From: Xenopus tropicalis
Lineage: Eukaryota > Chordata > Amphibia > Anura > Pipidae
Direction of reading: 5' to 3'
Length of the DNA stretch: 64,000 nucleotides
Assembly: GCF_000004195.4 (NCBI RefSeq)
Contig: NC_030683.2
Location: 51,039,358 to 51,103,357 of the forward strand
Shown: piece by piece, positions 1 through 11,648 of the stretch
How the letters are laid out: every line of letters begins with the position of its first letter
Numbering within the stretch: the first letter of the stretch is position 1
Made by a program: the position numbers and the translations under genes
Notes under the pieces: model-generated
Seen by the model: the letters and a program-made list of their open reading frames with translations, nothing else
Told to the model about the DNA's origin: nothing
Database searches by the model: none

Positions 1-222
1 AAAGTGGTTTAGATGATTTCTTTAACAAACATAAGATTCAAGGCTATTGGGATACTAAAATCTACAATTAGTATTGATGTTGATGTATATAGTTTATGTA
101 TGTGAGTGTATAGATAGGTCAGGCTATGTTTATGTATGTGCAGGTGTTCACTTGGAAAGGTTAAAGTTGATGAACTTTAGTCCTTTTTCAACCCAACTTA
201 ACTATGTAACTATATGTAACTA
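1..222 (+). mobile_element. CR1-like non-LTR retrotransposon, 3' end
   Basis: This matches the 3' ends of the elements at 46.5-49.0 kb and 54.1-54.5 kb: the end of the RT reading frame (aaggctattgggatac, tctacaattagt), a tract of TATAGTTTATGTATGTGAG type, then CCTTTTTCAACCCAACTTAA and a tail of short ATGTAACT-like units. Such short-unit tails are usual for CR1-clade elements. The element is cut by the window start, so its full length is unknown. It abuts the hAT fragment on its right. Confidence 0.8.
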
Positions 223-741
223 TGTGTTTGTCACTGCCTGCCCTATGCTGCCTGTGTGTGCCATACTCTGCCTGCCCTATGCTGCCTGTGTGTGCCATAC
301 TCTGACTGCCCTATGCTGCCTGTGTGTGCCATACTCTACCTGCCCTATGCTGTTTGTGTGCGCCATACTCTGCCTGCCAATGCTCCCTGTGAGAGGTGAA
401 CCTGGTGGGGTTTGTTCTGGGAGTTAATTAGCATTTGGACATAGTTGTTATGGGGTCCCTAAGGTGTATAATTATGTGTTGGGGGTTGCTGTGCTATCCA
501 CAGAAGGAGCCATATGTCATTAAGGTTATGGCTTAATATGACTTAATGAACTTGGTTCATTAGGAAATGGGTGAAATTCCTGCAGTGAGCACCAACCATT
601 TGTCTTTTTGGTTTGCTACCACCATTAATGTGGATAGTCTTAAAAATGTTTGTGTTAATATAGGTGTGGTTTAAAAGGGAGTGGTCTAAACAGACTTCCA
701 TTATTCTGGAACCTCAGTACCACAGAAGTTGGACGGCACTG
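223..741. mobile_element. hAT-like non-autonomous element, right part
   Basis: Positions 480-741 parallel the right part of the complete hAT-like element at 11336-12977, and both end in the terminal repeat AGTTGGAC(A/G)GCACTG. The left terminal repeat is missing because the element is truncated where it meets the CR1-like tail. A minisatellite occupies its left part. It has no coding capacity. Confidence 0.75.
229..392. repeat. 34-bp-type minisatellite (about 4-5 units)
   Basis: Units of the type GCCTGTGTGTGCCATACTCT followed by GCCTGCCCTATGCT are repeated head to tail. The same unit, in either orientation, lies inside the related hAT elements at 11.3-13.0 kb and 32.6-33.5 kb, so the array travels with the transposon. 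It gives a spurious ORF at 74-427. Confidence 0.85.
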
Positions 742-749
742 TATAAGAG

Positions 750-3522
750 TATAAGTAACTATTAGGTGGATTAATATAAAGTCAACCTCTGAGAATGCGT
801 TGTGTCACAAAACAGGTTAAACTTTTTAAGAAGAATCTTTATGTAACTTGTAGTAACGAGAAGACAAATGAGAAGTAGAAACAAACAGATAGGAAGAGGA
901 AGGCATCAGTCCCTGTACTGGAGAGAGAGAGTGCAGAGGCACCTGTTGAAGCAATTTTTACTAATTTTTATTACCAGGTCTGTCTACTGGGGATAAGTAT
1001 AAAGACGTGCCAAGTGATTTCAAAGCGACTCTATGAACTGAACACAGGCATCACAGGTCCTTGGCACCTTTAGGCACTCATCAACAAGGCAGCCTGTATT
1101 TTACCCTGTAATTACCCTGTCCTCTGTGCATTTAGATTTAATCCATTGCCTCTTTCATCACTAACCTGTTGTCTTTCTGGGCACACACTCACCCTCGCAG
1201 ATATTCTTTCCTCAATTGTCCCTCTTCATAATACTTAAAATATGTAACTCTTTGTATATTCTTTGAGGCAAATACCAAACAGCATAGGAGTTTTCAAAGT
1301 ACAGATCCTGCAGTGTGTGTAGTGAAAACTGAAATAAATAAGGATGGCCAAGAAAGCTAACAGGAGGCAATTACTGAAGTGAACTGACCCGCAACCTTTC
1401 TCAAAACTCAAATTCTGAATCTTGGAGCATTAGCAGAGTATAAAATTCAGACTTGAAACTTATGAGCTAGCGTCGCAAACATTGCATATAGTTGCTTTTA
1501 TTACCATGGATTTATGTTTTTACGTTATCCTCCCCTTTGGCTTTGAACTGCATGGGCTAGAAAACACCTCAATTCCGACTGTTTAAAATTCTGGCTCTTA
1601 ATCTTTGAGGTACTGTAACTGTTGTTCCTGGTATTATAGTATGTTATTTATATATTATTTACTATGTACACAAATTATGCTGTAGAAATAAACATGCATA
1701 CATATACAATTTAAGTACTCACTGTGGACACAGTGCAAAAGAAGACCGTGCACCTCATTAGACTTAACAAGCAAAAGAGATGTGACAGAACATTGCAGTG
1801 GAAAATGGGTCTTTGATAAGCTAAACAAATGTTTTTGACAAGGCTAAGAATACATCCTTGGGGCATTTAATATGAAGAACATAAAGCTGGCATTATTTTA
1901 GAGGTGTCTGTGCTGTGCAAAATACCAACCAATTTGCAGACAATCTAATGGTGCCCTATATTTCTTAACTGGAAATGTTCAGTATTAGTTCTCTCAAAAC
2001 CATTTGATTAAGGAGGTTGTAGAGTTTGTGTATGTGTTTTACTAATCTTTATTCTTTAATAACTATGTTTCAGCGTAAGTTAATGTAGCTAAAGAAAATA
2101 CACAATTACTCTAATGCAGTGTCAGGATTTATTTCCTTACATTTCCTCAAATTAGATACTAAATTAACAGTCTTTACACAGCACCCTTTGACTTCAAAAG
2201 TATGTGTAATTAGTTGCAGAAATAAAGAGAAACATTAGAGCTTATCAAAGTGATTATGTTATAACAGAAACAAAGACGCCACAGTGACCTGAGCCTCTCA
2301 GAGAATTTCAGTGTAGCGGTAGGGATGGAGCAAATCAGATAATTGCACAGGTACTCTTGTGATATGCCGGCTTTTATATATATATTTAATACAAAAGAGC
2401 CAATCACACTTCTGAAAACAGAAATACAGCATAGTCAATAAAATGCCAGTGTTATGCAGATGGAAAGTAACAAATTCAGTATAATATTTAACTCTCTCAA
2501 GTTGAGGTTTATTAAAGTCTTTTAGTTGTACTTGCAGAAGACCTAGAGGTTGATTTATTTTCCATTTGTATTAGTCATAAATCAAAAAGAAGTAATTCAC
2601 TGATAATTAGCGGTTCTCAAGCCTAAACATTTAGTGCTTTTAAAAATACAGCAATTTTATTTCTTTAGGAGACCTAATTGGGGCCAATGGCATGATATAG
2701 TTTCTTAAGGATACTTTATGTTCTTTGTGCTTAATTAAGGCTGTAGAACATTGCTGCAATTAGAGGACAACTTTAAGGCAAGAGTGCTAGCTAGTATACA
2801 GCTATTCTAGAGAAGAAAACATGTAGAGCAGAGCTGTTAATCCAACAACCTGCAAACATTATGTTTGTGTGTATAACACACAAACGTTTCTGCATACTTT
2901 TCCTTATCTCCTTCTTACTAACTAAGTAGAAGCAGTTATGCTCCTCCAGCATGGCACTGTGTAATAAATACATTTTTTTAGTGTTGAAGTAAGGTTTGCT
3001 CCTATTAGATGCTTCAATCAGCTTCTTCATAGAGGTGTGCAAAGTATGCCAAGCAGATTTGCAGTTACCCCAGCCAAGTGCAAAAGCTTTCTATTTTCTC
3101 TGTCCCTTGGTACCCTAATAGTCGCATGTCTCCTACTTGACACTCCTGAGTGCTGGATCTTTATGCAACTGTGGAGGAAGTGCATAGTCACCAAGTTGTT
3201 AATTGCAGCTTAACTGGCTGCAAGTGGGTGTCTTAAACATTTCTGTGCTGGCAAGGATCGTTATCCCTTCAGTGCTGGAGTACTGTTAGTGCAAATTAAA
3301 TGTCCACCAAATGTCTACCAAACTGGAATTTGCATTTGTCAGTCCGGTAACCTCCTTCAGCTAATACAGATCTTAATATTGGGCTGCCCACCTGTATGCC
3401 AGACGGAGCCCTCCAAAATATTTGGCCTCAAATACTTATTCATATAAAATTGTTTTAAGATAATCTGACACATAAAATTGTTGCATTTCTCAAAGAAATC
3501 CTGGGAATGCCTGGGAATTAGT
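750..3522. other. Unassigned AT-rich sequence
   Basis: I see no repeat termini, coding relic or RNA gene that I can name. ORFs here are at most 83 codons without recognisable motifs. The part at 2560-2790 is relatively complex and holds homeodomain-type TAATTA-like cores such as TGCTTAATTAAGG and GCAATTAG. It is a weak candidate for conserved non-coding sequence. Confidence 0.4.
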
Positions 3523-3830
3523 AGTTATAAGTGAATTGTTTTACCAGGCATGGGTTAGCTACAATATTTCACATTTTGCTATTGGTGAATTTTTTCACGA
3601 AACTGCTGCACCCATTGACTAATGTATTTGGAGTAAAAAAAAAATATTTGCTGTCATGTCAAAAAAAGTAATGTTGCATCATTAAAATTGTTGTTGGTGT
3701 AAAAAAAAAATTGTGCGTGTAAAAAAAGTCACGTTGTAGCCGCATTTCGCTATTTTTTTTGTCTTTTCATTTATTTTTCAGCAGCTTCGTAAATTTTTGG
3801 CAAAGCAAAGCGGGACTTAACGCATCACGA
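3523..3830. mobile_element. Degraded hAT MITE of the TAGTGATGAG family
   Basis: The block ACCAGGCATGG, then TTTCACATTTTGCTATTGG, then TTTTTCACGAAACTGC follows the order of the better copy at 7783-8121 (ACCAGGCATGG, CCATTGGCGGA, CGCGAAAC). The ends (TTATAAGTGAATT and CGCATCACGAA) are decayed forms of the terminal repeat. No target duplication can be seen. Confidence 0.55.
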
Positions 3831-4910
3831 ACAATTAGTATTAATCTTGTTGAAATTAAAATCATGATAAAAAGGTTGTGACATTTTCATTTTTACAATA
3901 AAGCAGAGCTAAATCCCTTTCAGATTTTGGGTTTATTAATTGTGTGAGGTACTGAACTGCCCTAAAACCTACCCATATTTATACATTCACTCACTCACTC
4001 CACCTTGAGTCACTGTAAGCATATGACCCAAGAAGTGAAAAGATAAGACTGACATTCTCTGGAACAGCAACACCATAAGAATTGTAAGCCCAGAAGTGCT
4101 GATGAATGTTATTACATAAGGAAAGGGTTTTCAAATAATCTGTTCTTGATCTCTAAAATGCTACTAGACCTGCACTAAGGATACTAACGTGTCATTTAGT
4201 ATATAAAGTCATCCTAAAGTGGAAAAAGATTCTTTCTCCTTTAGCCTTTTCTCATTGGACTTTTAGCTTAGTTTTTTTAATACTTTAGGATAAGCAGCTT
4301 AACAAAATATGTTCTATTCCCTGGTCACTTGTTCAGCCATTTTGATCCTCTGCAGAGACTTCAAGAGAAAAGAAAAAGAACCAGTTATTTTAAATGAGAA
4401 AATCTCTGATAAAGAATCCAGTACATCAGACTGATATTTTGTACAACACAGAAATATTGATGCTAGAATGACAATAGCATCTTCTGTATGGCTTTACAAT
4501 TCTCTTCCGTAAGTAATCTCATTACTGTTGTTGGCTCCTTTGCTTCTAAAGGGATTAAAATGTTGGTTTAGCATGTAACAAGGTGAAAGGCAAGAACTCT
4601 CTTTTAAAATGAACAGAACCTCTTTATTAAACACTCCAACAATAGATCGGTACACAATCTGTACACACAATGTTTTGCTCTATTAAAGTGGCAAATAGGC
4701 CCCAGAGTGAGGAAGGAGAACAGCAAACTGCTTTTCCTTTAGATATTGGTCTGGGAATGGTCACATTTTCTCCATTCTCTCTCAACTAAATAGCATAAAC
4801 AAAACTCTATGTACAACATAACAGCAGCAAAACCAGAAGCAAAATATGCGGTACCCAGAGTCTCAGGGAAGTTGCACTTACTTCACTATACCCCCTTTAA
4901 ACACAAATTT
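3831..4910. other. Unassigned sequence
   Basis: There is no identifiable gene or repeat boundary. Direct CACTCACTCACTC-type simple sequence occurs near 3990. The rest is AT-rich unique-looking DNA. Confidence 0.4.
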
Positions 4911-4911
4911 A

Positions 4912-5490
4912 TAAAGGTGGCCATTTAAGGTAGGCAGATTTAAAGGATATACTATATAAGCTCCTTTAAGCTTAAATTTGGCCCCTTCAGACCGAGTCAG
5001 CAGACTTATCTGCCCAATTCAGACAGCTATCAATCAGGTGAGTTTGAAAATCTTATCAGATGAGAAACACATCAGCACCTTGAATCAGTCCTTGCCTGAT
5101 GGATCTTCATAAGCCCCACGGTATGCTCTGATCATTGGCTTTAGGAAAAAAAATTGAATCAGTCCAATTTGGTCCAGCATGTGGGTGGCCAAATCGGGTT
5201 CATATCTGCTCGTTTGGCAATCTTACCTGAAGACCAAATCTGGCATTGTATGTCTGAATGTATTGAATGTAATGTATTATACAGTTGATGGTTAGTGCCT
5301 GTCAAATCACAATTTGTTTCTAAATTTTTTTTTTTTTTTTTAATCTTTGAATGCAAAATTGCAAAATATGACAACATAGGCTCCATCAGACTTAGGACCA
5401 CATCGGCTCTTTGATGGGAAGGGAAAACCAAACCTGCCCAATTTTCGCCCAGATCTTGATCTTGATCAAGGCTCCATGGAGATAAGCTGC
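4912..5490. mobile_element. Putative MITE with AAAGGTGGCCAT end
   Basis: The left edge ATAAAGGTGGCCATTTA resembles the left edge at 18368 (GTAAAGGTGGCCATATA) and the inverted right edge near 60735 (GTGTGGCCATCTTA). Internal text on gcagacttatctgccc and caatcaggtgag also recalls those copies. The right edge is not resolved. It contains an 18-base T run at 5325-5342. ORFs at 5159-5431 and 5544-5771 are judged spurious. Confidence 0.4.
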
Positions 5491-5888
5491 CAAATAGTCT
5501 AAAGGATTTGAATCAGCAGCTTAAAGGCAACCTTAAGCCTTGCCTAAGTGCAGTGTGTACACTTTCTGTTTTTCCTTCTGTACAGTGCAGTTTTTCCCCA
5601 TGATGCCATGACGAGAAAATGCACTTCGTGCAATTTTGCCTGATAAAGCTCATGCAATTGTGTTTTTACACAAATTGGACACAGTTGCACTGAAAATTCA
5701 AGTCTGGTTAGTGTCAAATCCACACTTGTATCTGATTCATAAGGTGAATTTAATTGTGAGACCCTGGGCATTTACATAAAAAAATATGCTAATCCCAAGG
5801 CATATATGTAAATAAAGTACTTATTATGCTCTAATCTATTAGTTTCCATTTTTTTTAGTTCAAGCCCACCTTTAAGGAGCGACACTTA

Positions 5889-6262
5889 GGGGCACATTTA
5901 CTAACCCACGAACGGGCCGAATGCGTCCGATTGCGTTTTTTTCGTAATGATCGGTAATTTTGCAATTTTTTTCGGCGTCTTTACGATTTTTGCGTAAAAA
6001 CGCGAGTTTTTTGCCGTCTTTACGAAAGTTGCGCAAAGTCGCGATTTTTTCGTAGCGTTAAAACTTGCGCGAAACGTCGCACCTTTTAAGTTTTAACGCT
6101 ACGAAAATGGGGCGACTTTGCGCGCAAGTGTTAACGCTACGAAAAAATCGCGACTTGGCGCAACTTTCGTAAAGACGCCGAAAAAAATCGCACAAAATGT
6201 TCGTTTCCAATCGGAATTTTTCCAATTCGGATTCGAAATCGTGTCTTAGTAAATCAGCCCCC
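5889..6262. mobile_element. Palindromic MITE, GGGGCACATTTACTAA ends
   Basis: It starts GGGGCACATTTACTAACC and ends TTAGTAAATCAGCCCCC, an imperfect terminal inverted repeat. The interior is a CpG-rich near-palindrome with runs of TTTTTCGTA / TACGAAAAA and GCGCAA / TTGCGC. Related copies lie at 55380-55988 and 59774-60235. No transposase is present. The superfamily is unclear; the copy at 59774 has a 3-bp AAA duplication, which would fit a Harbinger-type element. Confidence 0.8.
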
Positions 6263-6695
6263 TAGTCTGAGCCACCCACAACTAATATCAATGTTATAGA
6301 TATTCTATTTCAACCCTTCAACCACAGTAACAGCAAAATCTAGTGCACCAAATCCTACTAAGATTAATCTTCATTCAAGTTCCCGTGAGAATTAGTAAGA
6401 ACAACATTATTCTAAAATGTCACACTAACTGACCTTCAGTCTGGTCCCACCCAGCCAAGTTTTTGTGCCCCCACAGAAAGGGCAGGCCTGCAGTTTGGGG
6501 ACCGCTGCTCTTGAAGTCACATTATTTTTAATGCTACATTGCCTATATTAAGGGGATGTAAAGTTCTGGATTCTTCATGCTATATTTTTTTGTGTGAATT
6601 GTCTCTTTATTGACTTCCATTTACTAAGTGCCAATCAATTGATATCTTTGTTACAAAAACCCATGCATTATCTATATTGTAAGTAACTAGAACAT
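6263..6695. other. Unassigned spacer
   Basis: Nothing is recognised between the palindromic MITE and the Tc1-like end. GGTCCCACCCAGCC near 6441 may be another repeat scrap. Confidence 0.35.
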
Positions 6696-6810
6696 ATATT
6701 GTAAGGTCCATAAATATTTGAACAGTGACACAATTTTCATAATTTTATCTCATTATACCACCACAATGAATTTGATATGAAGCAGACTGTGATTGAAGTG
6801 TAGACTTTAA

Positions 6811-7218
6811 AGGAACAATAACATCAAAAAATTAAAGTGTTTTAAAGTAATTAAAATATAATGTGCTGTTGCTCTGCAAAAAAATGGTGTTTTTGCTACA
6901 GAACAGCTGCTATATAAATAAGCTGATGTGTAGCCATGGGGGCAGCCATTCAAGCTGGAAAAAAGGAGAAAAGGCACAGGTTACATAGCAGATAACTAGT
7001 AGATAAGCCCCATATAATGGGGGTTTGTCTGTTATCTGCTAAGTAACCTGTGCCTTTTCTCCTATGAATGGCTGCCCCCATGGCTACACAGCAGCCAACT
7101 TATATAAACTATAGTAGTCTTTCTGAGGCAAACACACCAGTTGTAGCAATGCAGGGCAACAGTACATTATATTGTAATTACTTTTATACACTTTCATTTT
7201 TTTGGTGTTACTGTTCCT
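6811..7218. mobile_element. T2-type MITE (TTAA duplication), nested in the Tc1-like relic
   Basis: TTAA at 6807-6810 and 7219-7222 flanks AGGAACAATAACATC and its inverted partner GGTGTTACTGTTCCT. Terminal repeats extend for more than 60 bp. An internal hairpin pairs the segment around 6967-7005 (AGGCACAGGTTAC, GCAGATAAC) with the one around 7030-7062. TTAA plus AGGRA termini match the T2 family described in Xenopus. It is non-coding; the ORF at 7068-7268 is spurious. Confidence 0.9.
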
Positions 7219-7782
7219 TTAAGCTTTTATTTAAGCAGTTTAACAAACAATATTGTATGAGCGTTTAGAAATTACAGGCATTTTATTAATTGTCCACTTA
7301 TGGGGCTCAATACATGAAATACTTTGCAGTCAATTACTTTCTAAAGTCTGAAAACCAAAAATATCACCAAATGCTGGGTTTCCTTCACTGCAGCTTTCTG
7401 CTCACTGGCTGGTCTTTCTGCCTTCAGTTTCGTCTTCAGTAAGTGAAATACATATTTAGTTGAGCTGACTGAAGAATATTCCATTTCTTTGCCTTGAAAC
7501 ATTTCTTTCTCAATATGTTTTGGTCATTGTCCATCTGTACTGTTAAACACTGTCCATTAGTTTTGTGGCATTTGGCTGAATTTGAGCAGACAGTATAGAC
7601 CTATACACTTCAGAATTCATTCTGCTCATTCAGCAGTTATATCATCGATAAACACTAGTAACCCAGTTCCATTGTTCATTCATGCCCATGCCATAATTGC
7701 TTTTAATAGTGTTTCATAAATGAAGTATTATGCTTTGGATCATGAGCAATTTCTTCCCTTCTCCATACTTTTTAGTTCCTAT

Positions 7783-8121
7783 TAGTGATGGGTGAAATGT
7801 TTCACCAGGCATGGATTCGCGGCGAATTTCCACGTTTCGCCATTGGCGGATTGTTTCGCGAAACGGATGAAAAAATTTGCTGCGGAAAAATTCACAGCGC
7901 GACAAAATAATAGCCGCGTGACAAAATAATAGCCACGTGCGACAAAAAAATAGCCGCGTGATGAACGAATAGCCGCGGGCGACAAAAGAATAGCTGCGCG
8001 ACAAAAGAATAGCCGTGGGCGACAGTTTTTTTGACGCGCAATATTTTCGCTGTTTCGCTAATTTTCTGCCGTTTCACGAATCTTTTGAAAGATTTGCAAG
8101 ATTCAGACTCGCTCATCACTA
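7783..8121. mobile_element. hAT MITE, TAGTGATGGG ends
   Basis: Terminal repeats are TAGTGATGGGTGAA and the inverse of CGCTCATCACTA. They are flanked by an 8-bp duplication, GTTCCTAT (7775-7782) and GTTCCCAT (8122-8129, one mismatch), as expected for hAT. The interior carries an array of GCGACAAAANAATAGCC units (about 7895-8020). Overlapping - strand ORFs at 7714-8119 translate this array and are shadows. Confidence 0.9.
7895..8022. repeat. Internal tandem array of about 20-bp units
   Basis: Units of the form GACAAAANAATAGCCGCGTG are repeated about six times within the hAT MITE. Related units occur inverted in the copy at 17100-17505 (GTCAC-CGCGGCTATTTTTTT type). Confidence 0.8.
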
Positions 8122-8430
8122 GTTCCCATCATTCTTGTGCATGTTGATCTTAAATGTCTCTGTCCAAAGTGTATTGTTCCAGAACTGGGTATTTTAGATG
8201 GCAAAGATCTAATCTTATTTTTCTGTTCTTGAGGCTTACCAGTGATTTGCTTCTTGTGGTAAACCTTTTTTTGACTTTGAAGTCATTTCTTAATGGTAGA
8301 CTTTGTTTTCTTATCCTTATGATGGCCTGCTTTACCTGTAAGATAATTTACAGCTGGCAAATGCCATTGCACATTGCACATGTGGAAAAGATTTGGGCTT
8401 GCACATAGTGCCAGCAAGTGGAGCAACAAC

Positions 8431-9790
8431 AAACCAATACAATATTTTTTAAATATTAATTTTGTTAATTATTTGTTAAAAGGAGGAAAGTTCTGATCCA
8501 AGCATGCAGGTACACCCTAAAACTAGAGAAGAACCAATTTCTGAATCAGCATGGAGGACCTAATGCAAGTTACTTTCCAGACATTGTTGTAACTATGGTT
8601 TCTAAATGATTAAGAATGATAGACACAACCTGGAATTCAAAATAAAATCATCCTTTAAATTCCTGTTACTCATTAATGGTGATAAGTGGAGGAGGAAATT
8701 GAGAATGACAGGAAATGTCCTAGTAAACATAGGTTTAAGTAATGTCATCTGATTTCCCATAAATATGGTAGCTCATGGGGGAGTTGATAGTATAGAGTCT
8801 GATCAACATGAGATACCCAAGGAGAAAGGTGAGGCATAGTGAATATGATCCACATCAAGGCAGACAGCAAAGTGCAATACAAGGCAGGACAGGAAAGTTT
8901 TCACCTAATAAAGTGCTGAAGTTGTGTACCATTAAACCTTATATATAAGAGATCTTCAAAATTTCATGTAATAATCCACTTTCCAATCTGTAGACAATCT
9001 TTTAGATAGTGATGACCAAGCTTTTGCTGGGACAAGAAAGCATTAGATTGACAGAGGATTATTCCTAATTCCAGATTCCTCTTGTGTTTGAAATCACCAT
9101 AGGTTTAAGTTTGGTTGGGCCTTTTTTGTGGACAGCTGACAAAAATTTTTTGGGGGAAAACAAGAAAAAATTGTTAGGCTAAGACCACAATTTATGAAAT
9201 ATGGGAATTTGCTGATTAAGGAATGATGCACATTAAAATCAGATGTCCTAAAGAAATTAGAAAAGCATCTGAGATATTGTGCAAGGGTCTTGTTAGGTAG
9301 TCTATAGGGCTCACTGACCTCCGCAAGTGCATCCGGTAAGTTGTGCTTTTCCACGCAGTGCCAAAACCACTTTCATTAAAGGTACTTGAGTCAGGATGTG
9401 CTCTTTGCACTTCTTCAGGACCAAGTCTTTCCTGCCTTCTGTTCCAAATTGGGGGCTGCTGTACCAATTGACACACAGGATCACTGGAGCTACTGCCACC
9501 TCCTGACCAGATCGTAGCTACTGGGTTCCCTCTGTGCCCTGCATCAATAGGCGTAGCACACTTGTGCCTAAAGGATTGGGTTCAGAAGTCATTTGCACTT
9601 CAAACAACAGAAATGATGCCAGTGAACACCAAAAGAGCTCGAAGAGTTCGAAAAACATTTGGTGCAGCTGATTTTAAGCAGTCTAAATGCATTGGGTAAT
9701 GAGTATAAACTAGAAAATGACATTTAACAGAAGCAGTCCAGATTTTTTAAAATTATCTTATTACCTTATATTAATATATAAACGATACCT
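8431..9790. other. Unassigned sequence
   Basis: No transposon terminus or gene could be named. Three overlapping - strand ORFs at 9094-9499 (62-86 codons) cross a segment that is more GC-rich than its surroundings, but they show no domain I recognise and may be relics of an unidentified repeat. Confidence 0.35.
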
Positions 9791-9794
9791 TAAA

Positions 9795-10245
9795 TAGTTA
9801 CAAAGTTAAGTTATAGACCCACATTGAACTATCTACATACTCACATGCATAAACTATGTATACCAACATCAATACTTATTGCAGATTTTAGTATCTTAAA
9901 TGCAGCCATCTGCCATAACAACATCATATGAAAAGGCATTCCACAACCTCACTGCCCTCACTGTGAAAAACCCCCTATGCTGCTTTAAATAAAAGTTCTG
10001 TTTCTCTAATCTAAAATGGTGGCCTCTGGTGAGCTGATCATTTTAATGACCCCCCAGCTCTCTATAATCCCCTCTTATGTACTTGTACAGAGTAATCATG
10101 TCCCCTTGCCCAACCTGAAGGGTCTAACTTCATAGTTAGAATGTTCCATCCCCTTTACCAGTTTAGCACATCTTCGCACTCTCTCCAGCTCATTAATATC
10201 CTTCTTAGGGACTGGAGCCCAAAATTGCACTGCCCTTAATTTTTA
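9795..10245 (-). mobile_element. CR1-like non-LTR retrotransposon, 3' fragment
   Basis: Read on the - strand, this holds the end of the RT frame: the stretch complementary to 10160-10230 encodes the tail of an ...W-A-P-V-type block followed by INELERV, the one near 10060-10110 LYKYIRG-type residues, and the one near 9940-10000 the FHL and VRLWN-type C-terminus. The 3' UTR follows (ACTCACATGCATAAACTATG, + strand). It matches the + strand copy at 46.5-49.0 kb. It is broken by small deletions. Confidence 0.8.
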
Positions 10246-10385
10246 CAGAGTTACAAAAACACTACCAGAACTGAGAAGTAAACTACACACCTTGGACAGA
10301 TACCATTTAATCCAACCCCATAAATAGTAAATTAGTGTAGTAAATTTGTCAAACTTATGTCACTCTGAAGGGCATTAAACAATTT

Positions 10386-10398
10386 ACAGTTTAAAAAC
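10386..10398. repeat. 13-bp target duplication, left
   Basis: ACAGTTTAAAAAC here recurs exactly at 13871-13883. The two copies bound the fold-back retroelement. Confidence 0.8.
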
Positions 10399-10531
10399 AT
10401 ACAAGTGCACAAAGGTATATACCATACCCAAATCCTCAGCGCTTAAGATAAAGTTCCAGTGAAGTATATAATGGCTGTGATGCTGCTGCTCCTCTTACGA
10501 AAATAACCTCTTTGACCGGGTCTCAAACGTG

Positions 10532-11049
10532 TCCAGAAAAGTGTGAAGGGAGCGCATATATAAAATGAAACAAAACAACTAATAGTGTAATAACGTTTTA
10601 AACTTTTGTTCAAATAACAAAGCTGATCACCTTATTGTGAATAATAAATATTAATATATCCACCACTGTGTGCAGTAACTCAAAAGGCTCACCAGAAGGC
10701 GATGAAATCAAGCTCTACAGCAGGAGATCAAGGTTAGATGTAGGCGAATCCACAGTTCAAACAGAAAGAGGAAAAAACGCCAAATAGTGTAACATCGTTT
10801 AATATAAAATTTCTGCTAAAAATAAAACTACTTACAAAATGTAGAAGTAAGCAGACGAAATAAAACTCAACGCGTTTCGCGTACCGCAGTACGCTTCATC
10901 AGGAGTAGAATATGACTGAGTCCTTTGATGACCCTTTAAATAGTGTTTAGATGTAGGGATGATACCATTACACATGTGCAAACAAATCTTGTTGTCTGCA
11001 AAATATGACGTCACAAACTGTGCGTCTGTAGTTAACTAAGTCATTCTCA
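10532..11049. repeat. Left arm of the 0.5-kb inverted repeat
   Basis: From TCCAGAAAAGTGTGAAGG to TAAGTCATTCTCA this pairs with the right arm 11228-13869 once the two nested insertions are removed. Identity is high on inspection, with a few substitutions (for example GTACCGCAGTACG against GTACCGCGGTACG). Confidence 0.9.
10864..10907 (-). ncRNA. Hammerhead ribozyme-like motif A
   Basis: On the - strand the core is CTGATGA (10902-10896), one extra A, stem II GCGTAC/GTACGC closed by a TG(C)G-type loop, GAAA (10878-10875), then a minimal helix III of ACGCGT and a GTT cleavage triplet ending at 10869. Helix I is ACTC (10906-10903) with GAGT (10868-10865). Predicted self-cleavage lies between 10869 and 10868. 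The extra A between A9 and stem II is unusual but known from the plus hammerhead of chrysanthemum chlorotic mottle viroid. Helices I and III are short, so activity in cis may be weak or need a dimer. Confidence 0.55.
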
Positions 11050-11648
11050 ATAGGAGAAGTATACACTAATAAAACACAATGTTGCTCATCATAAACATCG
11101 GATCAAAACTTGATACAAATGGAGCATTAAAACAATTAATATACTCGATGTACAGATGGGAAATGTGTAATGTACTCACGCATGTGTATATAGTGCATAG
11201 AGCGCTGTTATGTGAAGCTTTCTGCACTGAGAATGACTTAGTTAACTACAGACGCACAGTTTGTGACGTCATATTTTGCAGACAACAAGATTTGTTTGCA
11301 CATGTGTAATGGTATCATCCCTACATCTTCTACACCAGGGCTGTCCAACTGGCGGCCCGCGACCCCCCTCTGTGTGGCCCCCCACCTGTCTGGCTGCTTT
11401 GATGGCTTACCTTTGTGTATTATCTTTAAATGGTATCAGTACTGAGATTAACTGCCCCCCTGCATTGCTCACACCTCAGATTCAGGCTGTAATCCCCCTG
11501 TATTGTTTAATTATGTAATCCCCTGTGTTGTTCACACCTTTTAATGCCTTCATTGTTTTCCCCCTGCAGTGTTCACACCTCAGGCTCTGGCTGTAATCAC
11601 TCACATTGTTCCCCTGTTCACACCTCAGACATTACCTCTGACACATGC

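Larger units (their letters stand above)
6697..8430 (-). pseudogene. Tc1/mariner-like transposon relic (transposase on - strand)
   Basis: The left end GGTCCATAAATATTTGAACAG then GTGACACAATTTTCATAATTT is a terminal repeat I recognise from vertebrate Tc1-like elements. On the - strand, 8425 to 7275 reads as a decayed Tc1-like transposase: the arginine- and lysine-rich stretch near 8290-8200, a GTTTATCGATGATA block near 7650, and CAGATGGACAATGACC near 7540. Frameshifts and stops are numerous. It is split by a T2 MITE (6811-7218) at its left end and a hAT MITE (7783-8121) inside the coding part. The right terminal repeat was not found. Confidence 0.75.

Noticed and set aside
229..400. Short regular repeats considered as a CRISPR array
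   Set aside because: Units are contiguous without unique spacers, inside a eukaryotic hAT element. This is a minisatellite.
74..427. 117-codon ORF at the left edge
   Set aside because: It spans the CR1 3' UTR and minisatellite; composition reflects the repeat.
9094..9499. Three - strand ORFs and a CTGAAGAAG-stem site near 9410 considered as a hammerhead
   Set aside because: The stem GTGC/GCAC is followed by ATCC, not GAAA, so the core is missing. The ORFs show no recognisable domain.
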